A stretch of DNA of 64,000 nt, from assembly GCF_044987625.1 (NCBI RefSeq), contig NZ_JBJDSB010000002.1:682001-746000 (forward strand). Reading direction: 5' to 3'. Shown here one piece after another: positions 16,235-25,136 of this stretch. The stretch's first letter is position 1. The number at the start of each line of letters is the position of its first letter. The stretch comes from Desulfobaculum sp044987625. Its GTDB lineage: Bacteria; Desulfobacterota; Desulfovibrionia; Desulfovibrionales; Desulfovibrionaceae. Both the position numbers and the translations under genes were made by a program. The notes under the pieces were generated by a model. That model saw nothing but the letters and a program-made list of their open reading frames with translations, did no database searches and was not told the DNA's origin.

Positions 16235-17065
16235 TCAGAGTTCAAGCGGTGCAAGCGAGTCCAGAGGACGCATCACCGTTCCGGGGGGCAATGGAAGTTC
16301 CAGCGCGCCCCGGGGCCAAACATGAGTGGACGTATCCACGTGCTTCACCCTGAGAACCGCCCGGTCGCCGGGCTGAATGCGTAAGTCCAGACGACGGGCG
16401 CGGGGTGCCGCGTCCGCTTCGTCTGTATACCGCTCAAGGCGAAGGGTCCAGTTTTTGTTTTTGTGCCGCCCGGTCAGTTCCACAGGTTGGGCCATTGCGT
16501 CAAGGGTTATGCTTGACACTTTTCCCCCCGTAACGTGGTAACAAAGCCCGCCATCCGGTTGTATTTCAACGGAATCGTATGATTTAGCGACAAGTTTTGC
16601 GTATTGGCCGCTGAGCAGTTGCGAAAGCTCCGCAAGGCCAAAAGGCACGGGAACGCCAAGGGCGGCTGCGGTCCCGTCGCCTCCATGTTGAATATAGGCG
16701 GTGCGCTGGTCGGGTATGTAGCCGACAAGGGTGCCGGGGTCCTGCCGCAGGCTGGCCACAAGGGAGCCAAAGCCTGCGCTGACGTCCATACGCAGCGCGC
16801 CATCCGGCTGCCCCCACAGTTCAATGCGGACGCGTCCGGTGCGGCGGCCTTCCAGTTGTAGGCTGGCCGCGGCGCGGATGCTCTGGGCCTGCCGCGCGAG
16901 GGAGCGCTCCTGAAAGGTCGCCCACAGGGCTGGAGCGTCCACAACGGGCACGGCGGCCGGGCGGGGCTTCGCGCAACCGGAAACGAGCATGGCGGCCACA
17001 ATGGCAGCCAGCATGACGAGAGCGGCCCGCGGCATGTGCCGCGGGCCGTTGACGGTTGGAATCAT
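16235..17065 (-). CDS. LolB-like / DUF4292-type lipoprotein
   Basis: A 276-residue predicted outer-membrane lipoprotein. The signal peptide carries lipobox LVSGC (Cys near residue 31). The mature part has alternating strands typical of the LolB/LppX half-barrel: SIRAAASLQLEGRRTGRVRIELWGQPDGALRMDVSAGFGSL and LAELSQLLSGQYAKLV. That fold carries lipids or lipoproteins between membranes. The ATG overlaps the stop of the TPR gene as ATGA, indicating translational coupling; an in-frame ATG at 17035 is a weaker alternative. Assignment to LolB itself is not justified by length or motif. Confidence 0.65.
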   Translation of the reverse strand: MIPTVNGPRHMPRAALVMLAAIVAAMLVSGCAKPRPAAVPVVDAPALWATFQERSLARQAQSIRAAASLQLEGRRTGRVRIELWGQPDGALRMDVSAGFGSLVASLRQDPGTLVGYIPDQRTAYIQHGGDGTAAALGVPVPFGLAELSQLLSGQYAKLVAKSYDSVEIQPDGGLCYHVTGGKVSSITLDAMAQPVELTGRHKNKNWTLRLERYTDEADAAPRARRLDLRIQPGDRAVLRVKHVDTSTHVWPRGALELPLPPGTVMRPLDSLAPLEL

Positions 17066-18750
17066 AAGGCGTCCAGCTTCTCCTGAACGGCAGGATTGCC
17101 GGGATTGAGTTCAAGACTGTTGCGGTAGCCTTCGCGGGCCTTGGTCATTTTGCCAGCCGCGCGGGCGATGTCGCCGTAGTGCTCCCAGATGGTGGGGTCG
17201 TCGGCAACGCGCTCCACGGCGCGGACGATGTGCTCCCATGCCTTGGCATAGTCGCCCTGCAGGTAATACAGCCACGCCAGCGAGTCGATGATGTAGCCGC
17301 TTTCGGGCTTCAGCTCCAGTGCGCGGTTGATGAGGATGGCGGCGCGGTCAAAGTCTTCGCCGTCCTCGGCAAGGGCGTAGCCCACATAGTTGAGGGCGTC
17401 CGCATGCTCCGGATTGATGGAGATGATGCGTTCCATGGTGGCGATGCCTTCCTGCCGCAGCCCCTGCTTGTCCTGAACAATGCCAAGAGTGTAGAGCAGG
17501 CCGGTATCCTTGGGCCAATGGCTCAGCGCGCCTTCAAGCACTTTGCGGGCTTCGTCGTTGTGGCCCAGGGTCTCGTGGATGCTGGCTTCAAGGAGCCAGT
17601 AGTCCTTGATGTCCGGGTTCTGCTCTTTTTCGTGTTCCACAAGGGAGAGGGCGGCGTCGCTTTTGCCGATGTCCACCAGTAGCTGTACGCGGAAGCGTAT
17701 GGCCTTGTCGTGGTGCACGTCCTCGCGCGGGATACGCTCAAGGAAGCTCAGCGCTTTGCCGGGGTTCTGGTCGCCATCGTAGGCGAGCAGGGCTTTGTAG
17801 AACCACACGCGGGACGCAGCCTCGGACTCGTCCAGAGGTAGCGGGTCCAGCACGGTGTGGGCCTGGTCGAAGAACTTTTCCTCAAGGAACATGGTGGCGG
17901 CTTCCAGCGCGAACTGGGTGTCCTCCGGTCCCTGCTTGAACAGGCTGAGGGCCTTGTCCGGGTTGTTCATCTTGAGGTTGAGGTCAATAAGGCGCAGCCA
18001 CACTTCGCCGCTGGTTTCGCCAAGCTCCAGAATGCGGTTGTAGGTCTCCTCGGCGGCGACGTAGTCACGCTCCACCTCGAAGAGGTAGGCCATTTCGGCC
18101 CATGCTTCCACGAATTCGGGCTTGAGCTCCACAGCGCGGTACAGCTTGCCGATGGCCTGACGGTTCAGGCCAAGGCCTGCGCTGGCTTTGGCGCTGTAGT
18201 AGAGCATGGAGGCGTCGCGGGAGTCGTCTGGTACGCGCTTTAAGACATCAAGGGCGCGGGCAAAGTGCTTGGACTCGATAAGCACGACAGCCAGCTCTTT
18301 CTGCGCGCCCCAGTCGTCGGGGTGGCGGGTGAGGTAGTCCTCAATGGTCACCGCCGCGGCGTCGAAGCGCTTTTCGGCAAAGTAGGTGGTGGCGAGGGTT
18401 AAAACGAGGTCGCGGTTTTCCGGGTGCAGCTCGATGCCCTGTTTGAGCAGCGTGCGCGCGGTGCCGACGTCGTTCTGGCTCCAGTAGAAGTTGGCGCCTT
18501 CGAGGAAGACGCGCGGAGTGGACGAGAGTTCGAGCAGCCTGTCGATGGCGGCAACGGCCTTGTCGTGCTGGCCGAGGCGCTGGGCTGTTTCGAACTGCAT
18601 GAATCTATAGGATGCTTCCGCCTTTTGGGTCATTTCCCATGTGACGGGCTCTTCTGGCGGCGTCGCCGTTGGTCCGGCGGCGCAGGAGCAGAGCAGGGCC
18701 GCAGTTATCGCGGCGAGCGGAAGGTGTAGCAGTCGAGGCATAGCGGACAT
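17062..18750 (-). CDS. TPR-repeat lipoprotein
   Basis: A 562-residue exported protein built almost wholly of tetratricopeptide repeats (about twelve), after a lipoprotein signal peptide with lipobox LLCSC (Cys near residue 22). Canonical repeat pieces include AIGKLYRAVELKPEFVEAWAEMAYLFE and GYALAEDGEDFDRAAILINRALELKPESGYI. Start 18750 is chosen because SD GGAGA lies four bases upstream and the signal peptide then starts at once; the longer frame upstream adds only arginine-rich shadow sequence. It heads a run with a LolB-like lipoprotein, so it may act as a periplasmic scaffold for envelope assembly; this is inference. Confidence 0.82.
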   Translation of the reverse strand: MSAMPRLLHLPLAAITAALLCSCAAGPTATPPEEPVTWEMTQKAEASYRFMQFETAQRLGQHDKAVAAIDRLLELSSTPRVFLEGANFYWSQNDVGTARTLLKQGIELHPENRDLVLTLATTYFAEKRFDAAAVTIEDYLTRHPDDWGAQKELAVVLIESKHFARALDVLKRVPDDSRDASMLYYSAKASAGLGLNRQAIGKLYRAVELKPEFVEAWAEMAYLFEVERDYVAAEETYNRILELGETSGEVWLRLIDLNLKMNNPDKALSLFKQGPEDTQFALEAATMFLEEKFFDQAHTVLDPLPLDESEAASRVWFYKALLAYDGDQNPGKALSFLERIPREDVHHDKAIRFRVQLLVDIGKSDAALSLVEHEKEQNPDIKDYWLLEASIHETLGHNDEARKVLEGALSHWPKDTGLLYTLGIVQDKQGLRQEGIATMERIISINPEHADALNYVGYALAEDGEDFDRAAILINRALELKPESGYIIDSLAWLYYLQGDYAKAWEHIVRAVERVADDPTIWEHYGDIARAAGKMTKAREGYRNSLELNPGNPAVQEKLDAL

Positions 18751-18918
18751 GTGTCTCCGGTTGGAATGAGGATGCTTCCGCAGGCGGCGCCACATGCTTG
18801 CGCCCCTTGCCTTTGGCAATGACGCAGCGTGGTCCGCCTTGGGCCGGGGGCCGACCACAGGGACCGTCTTGCACGGTATCGTGTTTCAGTATCCGCTGAC
18901 AAGGGCGGACACTGCGGC

Positions 18919-19677
18919 CTAGGTGCCCAGCAGCTCCTGCTCAATTTCCTTGAGGCGTCGATAGATGGCCGGAGCGAGGGACAGCCCCTGCTCAATGAAT
19001 TCCGGCCCGAAGGCCTGCCCGGTGCGCGTGCGGAACGTGGTGGAGATTTCCTTGATCTTTTCCAGCCCCACGGGGAACAGCTCCAGAATCTCCTTCACGG
19101 AGAGTTCGTTGTAGTCGCACATTTCCCAGAGGGTGGTGGAGAAGTTGTCTGGTCCCCAGCGGAATTTGTCCGCGTCGTACAGGGCGTTGGCCACGATTTC
19201 GGCCTCGGGGTCGTCGGTGGAGCGGCGCTCGCGAAAGGCCTCATGATCGCTGATGGCGAAAGTGATGATTTCCTTGTCACGGTCCGTGATGGGGTAGTCG
19301 TTGAGGATCATGAGCGCCACTTCCGCGCCCTTGGCGGCGTGGTCGTCCTCCAGGCGGCAGGTGTCGTGCAGCAGGCCGCTCATCTGTGCCAGATAGGACA
19401 GGTGGCGGTTGCGCTCCACGTCTTCGCCGCGGGTTTCGCACAGGACGATGGCTCCGGCCTCAATGGCGACCTTTTTGGCGTGGTAGACGCCGTGGCTCGC
19501 GTCGTCGTACAGGAAGGGGATAACGTCTTCCTGCAGGCGCAGCATAACCGGGTTGTCGAAGAAGTTGCGGTTGCAGTGGCTGATCTCGGCGGCGCATTCC
19601 TTGTAGAAGGCGGGCTGGTCCAGCTTGGCGGCGAGCACCTTCGCCTCATTTTTCATTCTACGGAGTGTTTCATTCAT
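18919..19677 (-). CDS. HD-domain protein coupled to rpoH
   Basis: A 252-residue HD-superfamily metal-dependent phosphohydrolase-like protein. The metal ligands fit the pattern: His in ASHGVYHAKKVA, HD in SGLLHDTCRLEDDHA, a later His in ISDHEAFRER, and Asp in ANALYDADKFRW. Start 19677 is chosen since the ATG overlaps the rpoH stop by 8 bases (ATGAATGA arrangement), so translation is coupled; upstream in-frame codons belong to rpoH in another frame. The substrate is unknown. Its tie to the heat-shock sigma gene suggests a stress or nucleotide-signal role, which is inference. Confidence 0.78.
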   Translation of the reverse strand: MNETLRRMKNEAKVLAAKLDQPAFYKECAAEISHCNRNFFDNPVMLRLQEDVIPFLYDDASHGVYHAKKVAIEAGAIVLCETRGEDVERNRHLSYLAQMSGLLHDTCRLEDDHAAKGAEVALMILNDYPITDRDKEIITFAISDHEAFRERRSTDDPEAEIVANALYDADKFRWGPDNFSTTLWEMCDYNELSVKEILELFPVGLEKIKEISTTFRTRTGQAFGPEFIEQGLSLAPAIYRRLKEIEQELLGT

Positions 19678-20668
19678 TCGTATGGATCCAGTCGTCTGAA
19701 AAGTCTGCGATGTGTTCGGCCATGTGTTCCCGGAGCTTCTTGAGCAGGCGCGCCTCAATTTGGCGCACCCGTTCGCGGGTGATGCCGTACTTCTCGCCAA
19801 TTTCACGGAGTGTGACGGGAGAGTCCGACAACAGGCGCGAGGTCAGGATGTCCTGCTCCTTGTCGTTCAGCTTGGGGAGGATGGTCTTGATGTGTTCCCG
19901 GACCATGAGAGAAATCTCATCCTGGGCGACATCTTCTTCGATGGCGGGCTGCAGCGCGGGCAAAAAGTCCATGCGGGAGGCCCCGCCCTCTTCGCCAATA
20001 GGCATGTTGAGGGACATATCCTGCCGCGAGAGCCGCTGGTCCATCTCAATTACCACGTCCTCGGACACGCCGAGGTTCTTGGACAGTGTCGCCGAGTCCG
20101 GGTCGAACCCAAGGCTCTGCAGGCGCTGCCGCTCCTTGTTCAGATTATAGAAGAGCTTGCGCTGGGACTGCGTGGTGCCGATTTTAACCAGCCGCCAGTT
20201 GTCCATGATGAACTTGAGGATGTAGGCCTTGATCCAAAACGCCGCGTAGTAGGAAAACTTGATGCCCTTGTCGGGGTCGAACTTCTGCACGGCGCGCATC
20301 AGGCCAACGTTGCCTTCCTGCACGAGGTCCAAAACGTTCTGCATCCAGCGGCGCTGGAAATCCATGGCGATCTTCACCACAAGGCGCAGGTGCGACGAGA
20401 CGATGCGGAAGGCCGCCTCGTTGTCGCCTTCATCACGCACGCGACGGGCGAGCTCCTGCTCCTCTTCCGGGTCCAGAAGAGGAAACTGGCTAATCTCGCG
20501 CAGATAGAGCCTGAGCGGGTCGCGCGGCATAAGGTCCGAGCTGCCCGCGGGCTTGAGAACAAGCTCGCCCGGCGTCTCGTCAGCATCCGGGGTGAACCCG
20601 TCGCCGTCCACGGTCTCTTCGCTTTCCAGCTCGATGTCGTTTTCGTCGATAATGGTGTGATCTTCCAT
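19670..20668 (-). CDS. rpoH: RNA polymerase sigma factor, RpoH (sigma-32) type
   Basis: A 332-residue sigma-70-family factor. After an acidic N-terminal tail (about 1-45) come region 1.2/2.1 (DPLRLYLREISQFPLL), region 2 with IAMDFQRRWMQNVLDLVQEG and the -10 recognition helix FWIKAYILKFIMDNWRLVK, an RpoH-box-like stretch IGTTQSQRKLFYNLNKERQRL, and region 4.2 with LREIGEKYGITRERVRQIEARLL. The FWIKAYILKFI and QRKLFYNL features point to RpoH rather than RpoD or RpoS, though the acidic extension is longer than in E. coli sigma-32. It is divergent from metH across about 260 bases. Confidence 0.88.
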   Translation of the reverse strand: MEDHTIIDENDIELESEETVDGDGFTPDADETPGELVLKPAGSSDLMPRDPLRLYLREISQFPLLDPEEEQELARRVRDEGDNEAAFRIVSSHLRLVVKIAMDFQRRWMQNVLDLVQEGNVGLMRAVQKFDPDKGIKFSYYAAFWIKAYILKFIMDNWRLVKIGTTQSQRKLFYNLNKERQRLQSLGFDPDSATLSKNLGVSEDVVIEMDQRLSRQDMSLNMPIGEEGGASRMDFLPALQPAIEEDVAQDEISLMVREHIKTILPKLNDKEQDILTSRLLSDSPVTLREIGEKYGITRERVRQIEARLLKKLREHMAEHIADFSDDWIHTNE

Positions 20669-20927
20669 TCTTTGTTATAAAACTCTTCAGCTTTGTTGTG
20701 TCTTTCCGGGCCGTGCCACCAGGCAGGGGTTGGGCGAGGGCGCAGAAGGGGGCAAAAGGCCTAAAAAAAAGGCATAATGCCTGCCACAGGGTTTGTGAAG
20801 TATAGAGTTTTTATTTGTCCTTTTCAATGTTTTTAAGTACACAACTCAGGCCCGGCAAGCCCCGGAATACGTGGTGGGCGGGCACATTCGGTCTTGGCCG
20901 CTTAACCAGCAAACACGGAGCACAACG
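20669..20927. other. Divergent rpoH-metH intergenic region
   Basis: This region must hold promoters for both genes. A palindromic stretch (AGGCCT, eight A, AGGCATAATGCCT) sits at about 20757-20782. TATAAC precedes rpoH and TATAGA (20801) precedes metH, but neither has a convincing -35 partner. No known riboswitch core was recognised. Confidence 0.45.
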
Positions 20928-23348
20928 TTGCCAGATTTTCGCCGTTTTCTCAAAGAACGCAACGTCTTTGCCTTTGACGGAGGCATGGGGACGCTTTTGC
21001 AGGCCCGCGGCCTGCAACCCGGGCAATCCCCGGAAGCGTTCGGCATGGCCCATCCAGACATCGTCGCCGACATCCATCGTGAATACATAAACGCCGGAGC
21101 GCGTGTTGTCACCACCAACACCTTCGGCGGAACGGATTTCAAACTTGATTCCGGTCTTGATGCCTTCTCCTTCAACCGCGAGATGGCCGCCGTGGCCCGA
21201 AAGGCCGCTGGTGACCGAGCCTTCGTTGCAGGGAGCGTAGGCCCCACGGGCCAGTTCTGCAAGCCGCTTGGCGACCTGACCTTCCGCGAGCTTGTGGAGG
21301 CCTTCGCCAAGCAGATTCGTGGCCTTGCCGAGGGTGGAGCCGACCTTGTCATTGTGGAGACGCAGTTTGACCTTGCCGAGTGCCGCGCCGCCGTCATTGC
21401 CGCGCGTGAGGTGGGCAATTTGCCCGTTGCCACGTCCATGACCTTCGAGGACGGCGTCAGCCTTACCGGCACGCGTCCGCTGACCTATGTGGACACCATG
21501 CAGAACCTTGGTGTGGACCTTATCGGCACCAACTGCTCTGCTGGTCCCGAGGGCATGCTGGAGGTCTTCAAGGCCATGATGCCGCGCCTGCGCACGCCGT
21601 TCTTTGCCGAGCCGAACGCCGGACTGCCCGAGCTTGAGGGCGACCAGACGGTGTTCCGCCTTGGCCCGGAGGACTTCGCGCGGCAGATTCGTCCCTTTGT
21701 GGAGATGGGCGCCAAGTCCATCGGCGGCTGCTGCGGCACCACGCCGGAGCACATCCGCTGTGCCTGCAAGGAATTCGAAAACGCCACGTGGACCATGCCC
21801 GAGGCGACGGAGGCCCGGAGCCTTGTCGTCACCTCGCGCTCGCAGTCCGTGGCCCTGCACCCGTCCCGCCGCAGCAAAATCATCGGCGAGCGCATCAACC
21901 CCACGGGCAAGAAGCAGCTCACTGCCGAGTTGCAGGCCGGGCAGTATACCGAGGCCTTTCGCCTTGCCAAGGAGCAGGTGGAGAGCGGCGCGCATATTCT
22001 GGACGTGAATGTTGGCGCGCCTATGGTCGAGGAGCACCGGCTGCTCCCGGACCTCGTCTCGTCCCTCGTTTCCCGCGTGCAGATGCCCCTGTGCCTCGAT
22101 TCTACAAATATCGACGCCATCCGCGCCGGGCTTGAAGCCTACCCCGGTTCTCCGCTTGTGAACTCCATCAGCGGTGAACCCGGCCGCATGCAGGAGCTTG
22201 GCCCGCTGTGCAAGCACTACGGCGCGCCGTTTATCATGCTGCCGCTTCAGGGCCGCAAGCTGCCGGTTACGGCCAGCGAGCGCCTCGCCGTTATCGAGGA
22301 ATTGCTGCAGGAAGCCGATTCCCTTGGCATTCCGCGCCACCTCATCATCGTGGACGCGCTGGTGCTGACCGTGTCGTCCAAGCCGGAGTCCGCCAAGGCG
22401 TGCCTTGATGTTATCCGTCACTGCCGTGACGAGTGGAATCTACCCACGGTGTGCGGCTTGTCGAACATTTCCTTTGGCCTGCCGGCGCGTGAACTGCTCA
22501 ACGCCTCCTTCCTCGTGATGGGCATGGCGCAGGGGCTGTCGGCGTTTATTGCCAACCCCGGTTCCTCGCGTCTTATCGAGAGCGTCGCCTCCTCCGAGGT
22601 GCTGCTGAACCGCGACCCGCAGGCGCGCTCCTACGTGGCGAACTTTGCTGAGTGGAAGCCCACGGGCGGGCCGCTTCCCGGCCGCGATAGCCACCTTGGC
22701 GGCGCCAAGAAGGTGGAAAGCCTCGGCGACGCCGTCATTGCCGGCGTTGGCGACGAAATTCTGCCCCTCATCGACGCAGAGTTGGAGAAAGACCGCGACC
22801 CTTTTGACCTTGTTGACGCGGACCTCATCCCCGCCATCACCGAAGTGGGCGAAAAGTACGAGCGTAAGGAATACTTCCTGCCGCAGCTTTTGCAGTCCGC
22901 CGAGACGATGCAGACGGCGTTTGAGCACTTGCGTCCCCACCTTGAGGCCTGCTCCGGTGCCAAGGAAAAGCCCAAGGTCATCATGGCCACCGTTGAGGGC
23001 GACATTCATGACATTGGCAAGAACATTGTCATCCTCATGCTGCGCAACAATGGCTTTGAGGTTATCGACCTTGGCAAGGACGTTCCCGCCCAGCGCATCG
23101 TGGAGACGGCGCGAGAAGAGGGCGCGGCTGTCATTGGCCTTTCCGCACTGATGACCACCACCATGATCCGCATGGAGGAGACGGTTTCGCTGGTACGCGA
23201 GATGGGCCTTGATTGCGGCGTGATGGTCGGCGGCGCGGTGGTGACGCAGGACTACGCCGACAAGATTGGCGCAGACGGCTACTCCCGCGACGCCGTGGAC
23301 GCCGTGAAGGTGGCCAAGACCCTTGCCGCGCGGCGCGCTGCGTCGTAG
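20928..23348 (+). CDS. metH: Cobalamin-dependent methionine synthase lacking the activation domain
   Basis: An 806-residue enzyme that moves a methyl group from methyltetrahydrofolate to homocysteine through cobalamin. Domains: homocysteine-binding barrel (1-300, FDGGMGTLLQARGL, zinc motif GGCCGTTPEHI), pterin-binding barrel (about 310-570, IIGERINPTGKK, NSISGEPGRM), cap helices (LIPAITEVGEKYERKEYFLPQ as two pieces) and the B12 domain with GDIHDIGKN (His694). The C-terminal AdoMet-binding reactivation domain of E. coli MetH is absent. The start is TTG 20928: SD GGAG lies seven bases upstream and PDFRRFLKE follows as in relatives. ATG 20871 would add 19 unsupported residues. Confidence 0.92.
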   Translation: MPDFRRFLKERNVFAFDGGMGTLLQARGLQPGQSPEAFGMAHPDIVADIHREYINAGARVVTTNTFGGTDFKLDSGLDAFSFNREMAAVARKAAGDRAFVAGSVGPTGQFCKPLGDLTFRELVEAFAKQIRGLAEGGADLVIVETQFDLAECRAAVIAAREVGNLPVATSMTFEDGVSLTGTRPLTYVDTMQNLGVDLIGTNCSAGPEGMLEVFKAMMPRLRTPFFAEPNAGLPELEGDQTVFRLGPEDFARQIRPFVEMGAKSIGGCCGTTPEHIRCACKEFENATWTMPEATEARSLVVTSRSQSVALHPSRRSKIIGERINPTGKKQLTAELQAGQYTEAFRLAKEQVESGAHILDVNVGAPMVEEHRLLPDLVSSLVSRVQMPLCLDSTNIDAIRAGLEAYPGSPLVNSISGEPGRMQELGPLCKHYGAPFIMLPLQGRKLPVTASERLAVIEELLQEADSLGIPRHLIIVDALVLTVSSKPESAKACLDVIRHCRDEWNLPTVCGLSNISFGLPARELLNASFLVMGMAQGLSAFIANPGSSRLIESVASSEVLLNRDPQARSYVANFAEWKPTGGPLPGRDSHLGGAKKVESLGDAVIAGVGDEILPLIDAELEKDRDPFDLVDADLIPAITEVGEKYERKEYFLPQLLQSAETMQTAFEHLRPHLEACSGAKEKPKVIMATVEGDIHDIGKNIVILMLRNNGFEVIDLGKDVPAQRIVETAREEGAAVIGLSALMTTTMIRMEETVSLVREMGLDCGVMVGGAVVTQDYADKIGADGYSRDAVDAVKVAKTLAARRAAS

Positions 23349-23508
23349 GACAAGCCGTTGGCCGCGCCGGACTGCTTGCCTCTGGGGGCGGCCCGGCTTT
23401 GCCCTTTGAGACAAAACGACCACCGGCGGCGCTTCCGCTTGGCCCGGACGGGCTGCGGGGCGTCGCCGGATTCAGGCCGCACATGCACCGGCGGCAAGGA
23501 GATACAGT

Positions 23509-24009
23509 ATGCGACGATGCATGATGCGCTATGCGGCGCTTTTGGCGCTGGTGACGGTGTTGCTTCTTCCCGCGCGCATGGTCCGCGCTTCGGCGGATTT
23601 ACCGGGAGCCACGGACGACACCGTGTCCGCCATGGATATCATCCGGACGGTGGGCAGCGCCGAGGGGCGCGTGGTTATCGTGAACTTTTGGGCCACATGG
23701 TGCCCGCCGTGCCGCCGCGAAATTCCCGAACTCAACCACCTGCGGGGGCAGTATTCCCCGGATGATGTGCTCCTGATGGGCATTTCCGTGGATGAGGACG
23801 AGGCGGCCTATACGGACTTTGTGGCCGAGCAGGACTTTACCTATCCCGTGCGCCGCGCCGAGCAGTCGGTGCCGCGTTTCTTTCGGATTTCCGGCATACC
23901 CCGTGTGATGGTGTACGACACCACGGGCAAGCTGGTGGTGAATCATGAGGGGATGGTCACCGCCGACCAACTCGGCGAGGTGGTCGATTCCCTCCTTGAA
24001 CAGAAGTAG
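23509..24009 (+). CDS. TlpA/ResA-like exported thioredoxin
   Basis: A 166-residue thiol-disulfide oxidoreductase with an N-terminal signal or anchor (LLALVTVLLLPARMVRA). The active site is FWATWCPPCRREIPEL (Cys-Pro-Pro-Cys), and the cis-proline loop is ISGIPRVMVYD. Such proteins reduce disulfides outside the cytoplasm, for example in cytochrome c maturation or envelope repair. SD AAGGAG precedes the ATG. The next gene starts 6 bases later, so the two are probably cotranscribed. The 160 bases before it, after metH, show no gene. Confidence 0.87.
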   Translation: MRRCMMRYAALLALVTVLLLPARMVRASADLPGATDDTVSAMDIIRTVGSAEGRVVIVNFWATWCPPCRREIPELNHLRGQYSPDDVLLMGISVDEDEAAYTDFVAEQDFTYPVRRAEQSVPRFFRISGIPRVMVYDTTGKLVVNHEGMVTADQLGEVVDSLLEQK

Positions 24010-24015
24010 GACGAC

Positions 24016-24480
24016 ATGGACGTATATATTCGCAAGGCGCGGATGCAGGATGTGAAGAGCATTCACCTGCTGCTGATGGAATGCGCCGGACAGGGGCAGT
24101 TGTTGCCCCGCTCGCTCAGCTCGCTGTATGGGCATTTGCGTGATTTTTATGTGCTGGTGGACCGTGGGGACGAAACTGTTTTTGGCTGCTGCGCGCTGAC
24201 TATTTTCTGGGAGGACCACGCGGAAATCCGTTCTTTGGCCCTGCATGAAAAGATGAAGGGGACCGGCTGGGGCCGCCGTCTGGTGGAGACCTGCCTGTCC
24301 GAGGCGGTGACGCTGGGGGTTTACAAGGTCTTCACGCTGACGTATGTGAGCGGCTTTTTCGCACGGCTGGGCTTTCAGGAAGTGGAAAAGGATGTGTTGC
24401 CGCAAAAGGTGTGGACCGATTGCATCAACTGTCCCAAGTTCCCGGACTGCGACGAAACGGCCATGCTCATCACGATGTAG
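24016..24480 (+). CDS. GNAT acetyltransferase, N-acetylglutamate synthase-like
   Basis: A 154-residue GNAT-fold acetyltransferase. It has the N-terminal MDVYIRKARMQDVKSIHLLL, the core AEIRSLALHEKMKGTGWGRRLVE with an acetyl-CoA loop (KGTGWG in place of the usual QxxGxG/A) and FFARLGFQEVEKDVLPQKVWTDC. The C-terminal CINCPKFPDCDETAMLI with three cysteines is typical of the short ArgA-like acetyltransferases found in anaerobes. It probably acetylates glutamate or a related amino acid; no other arginine genes are near, so the role is inferred. No clear SD is visible in the six-base spacer, and it may be coupled to the preceding thioredoxin gene. Confidence 0.8.
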   Translation: MDVYIRKARMQDVKSIHLLLMECAGQGQLLPRSLSSLYGHLRDFYVLVDRGDETVFGCCALTIFWEDHAEIRSLALHEKMKGTGWGRRLVETCLSEAVTLGVYKVFTLTYVSGFFARLGFQEVEKDVLPQKVWTDCINCPKFPDCDETAMLITM

Positions 24481-24527
24481 CTGCCCGGGCCACGCGCCCG
24501 CGCCCACGGCTAGGACCGCAAACAAGG

Positions 24528-25064
24528 ATGCAAGGTTTGAGCGACAAGACCAAGAATATGAAGGTAGTCATCTCCCCCGAGGAGATTCAGGAACGCGTAG
24601 CCACCCTTGGCCACGAAATTACGGAGCGCTACAAGGGCGAGCCTGTTGTCGTCGTCTGTGTGCTCAAGGGCGGCTTTTTGTTCTTTGCTGACCTCGTGCG
24701 CCACATCGACCTCGACCTGGAGTTGGAGTTTGTGCGTTTGGCCAGCTATGGCCGCGGCACGGAAAGCGGCGAGCTGGTGTTCACCAAGGACATGGAAATC
24801 TCCATCAAAGACCGCAACGTCCTCATCGTGGAAGACATTGTGGACACCGGCCAGTCCATGGACTTTTTGATGCGCACCCTTGAGGAACGCAAGCCCAGAA
24901 GCCTTGCCATCGCCGCGCTGGTGGACAAGTACGAGCGTCGCGAAGTGGACGTAAAGGTTGACTTTCCCGGGTTCCATCTTGATAAAGGGTACATCGTCGG
25001 CTATGGAATGGATTTTGCCGAACGATACAGGGAGCTTGACGGAATTTACGAGCTCGTCGAATAA
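24528..25064 (+). CDS. hpt: Hypoxanthine phosphoribosyltransferase
   Basis: A 178-residue (from ATG 24528) purine salvage enzyme that makes IMP or GMP from hypoxanthine or guanine and PRPP. Signatures are VVCVLKGGFLFFADLVRHI, the PRPP-binding loop VLIVEDIVDTGQSMDFL, and the C-terminal base-binding FHLDKGYIVGYGMDFAERYR. The start is uncertain: ATG 24528, TTG 24537 (which would have AAGG upstream) or ATG 24558 (MKVVISPEE) are all possible; the family usually has 5-10 residues before VVIS, so 24537 is plausible. Confidence 0.92.
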   Translation: MQGLSDKTKNMKVVISPEEIQERVATLGHEITERYKGEPVVVVCVLKGGFLFFADLVRHIDLDLELEFVRLASYGRGTESGELVFTKDMEISIKDRNVLIVEDIVDTGQSMDFLMRTLEERKPRSLAIAALVDKYERREVDVKVDFPGFHLDKGYIVGYGMDFAERYRELDGIYELVE

Positions 25065-25136
25065 TCCACCGCCGGACGCGGCGGTAGCACATGGATTTGG
25101 CTCCGGGTGCGGAGGCTGAAGGAGAGTGATTCGCGT

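Noticed and set aside
20690..20927. Cobalamin or SAM riboswitch upstream of metH
   Set aside because: A GCCTGCCA string resembles part of a B12 box, but the conserved cobalamin and SAM-I core strings are absent and the region is short.
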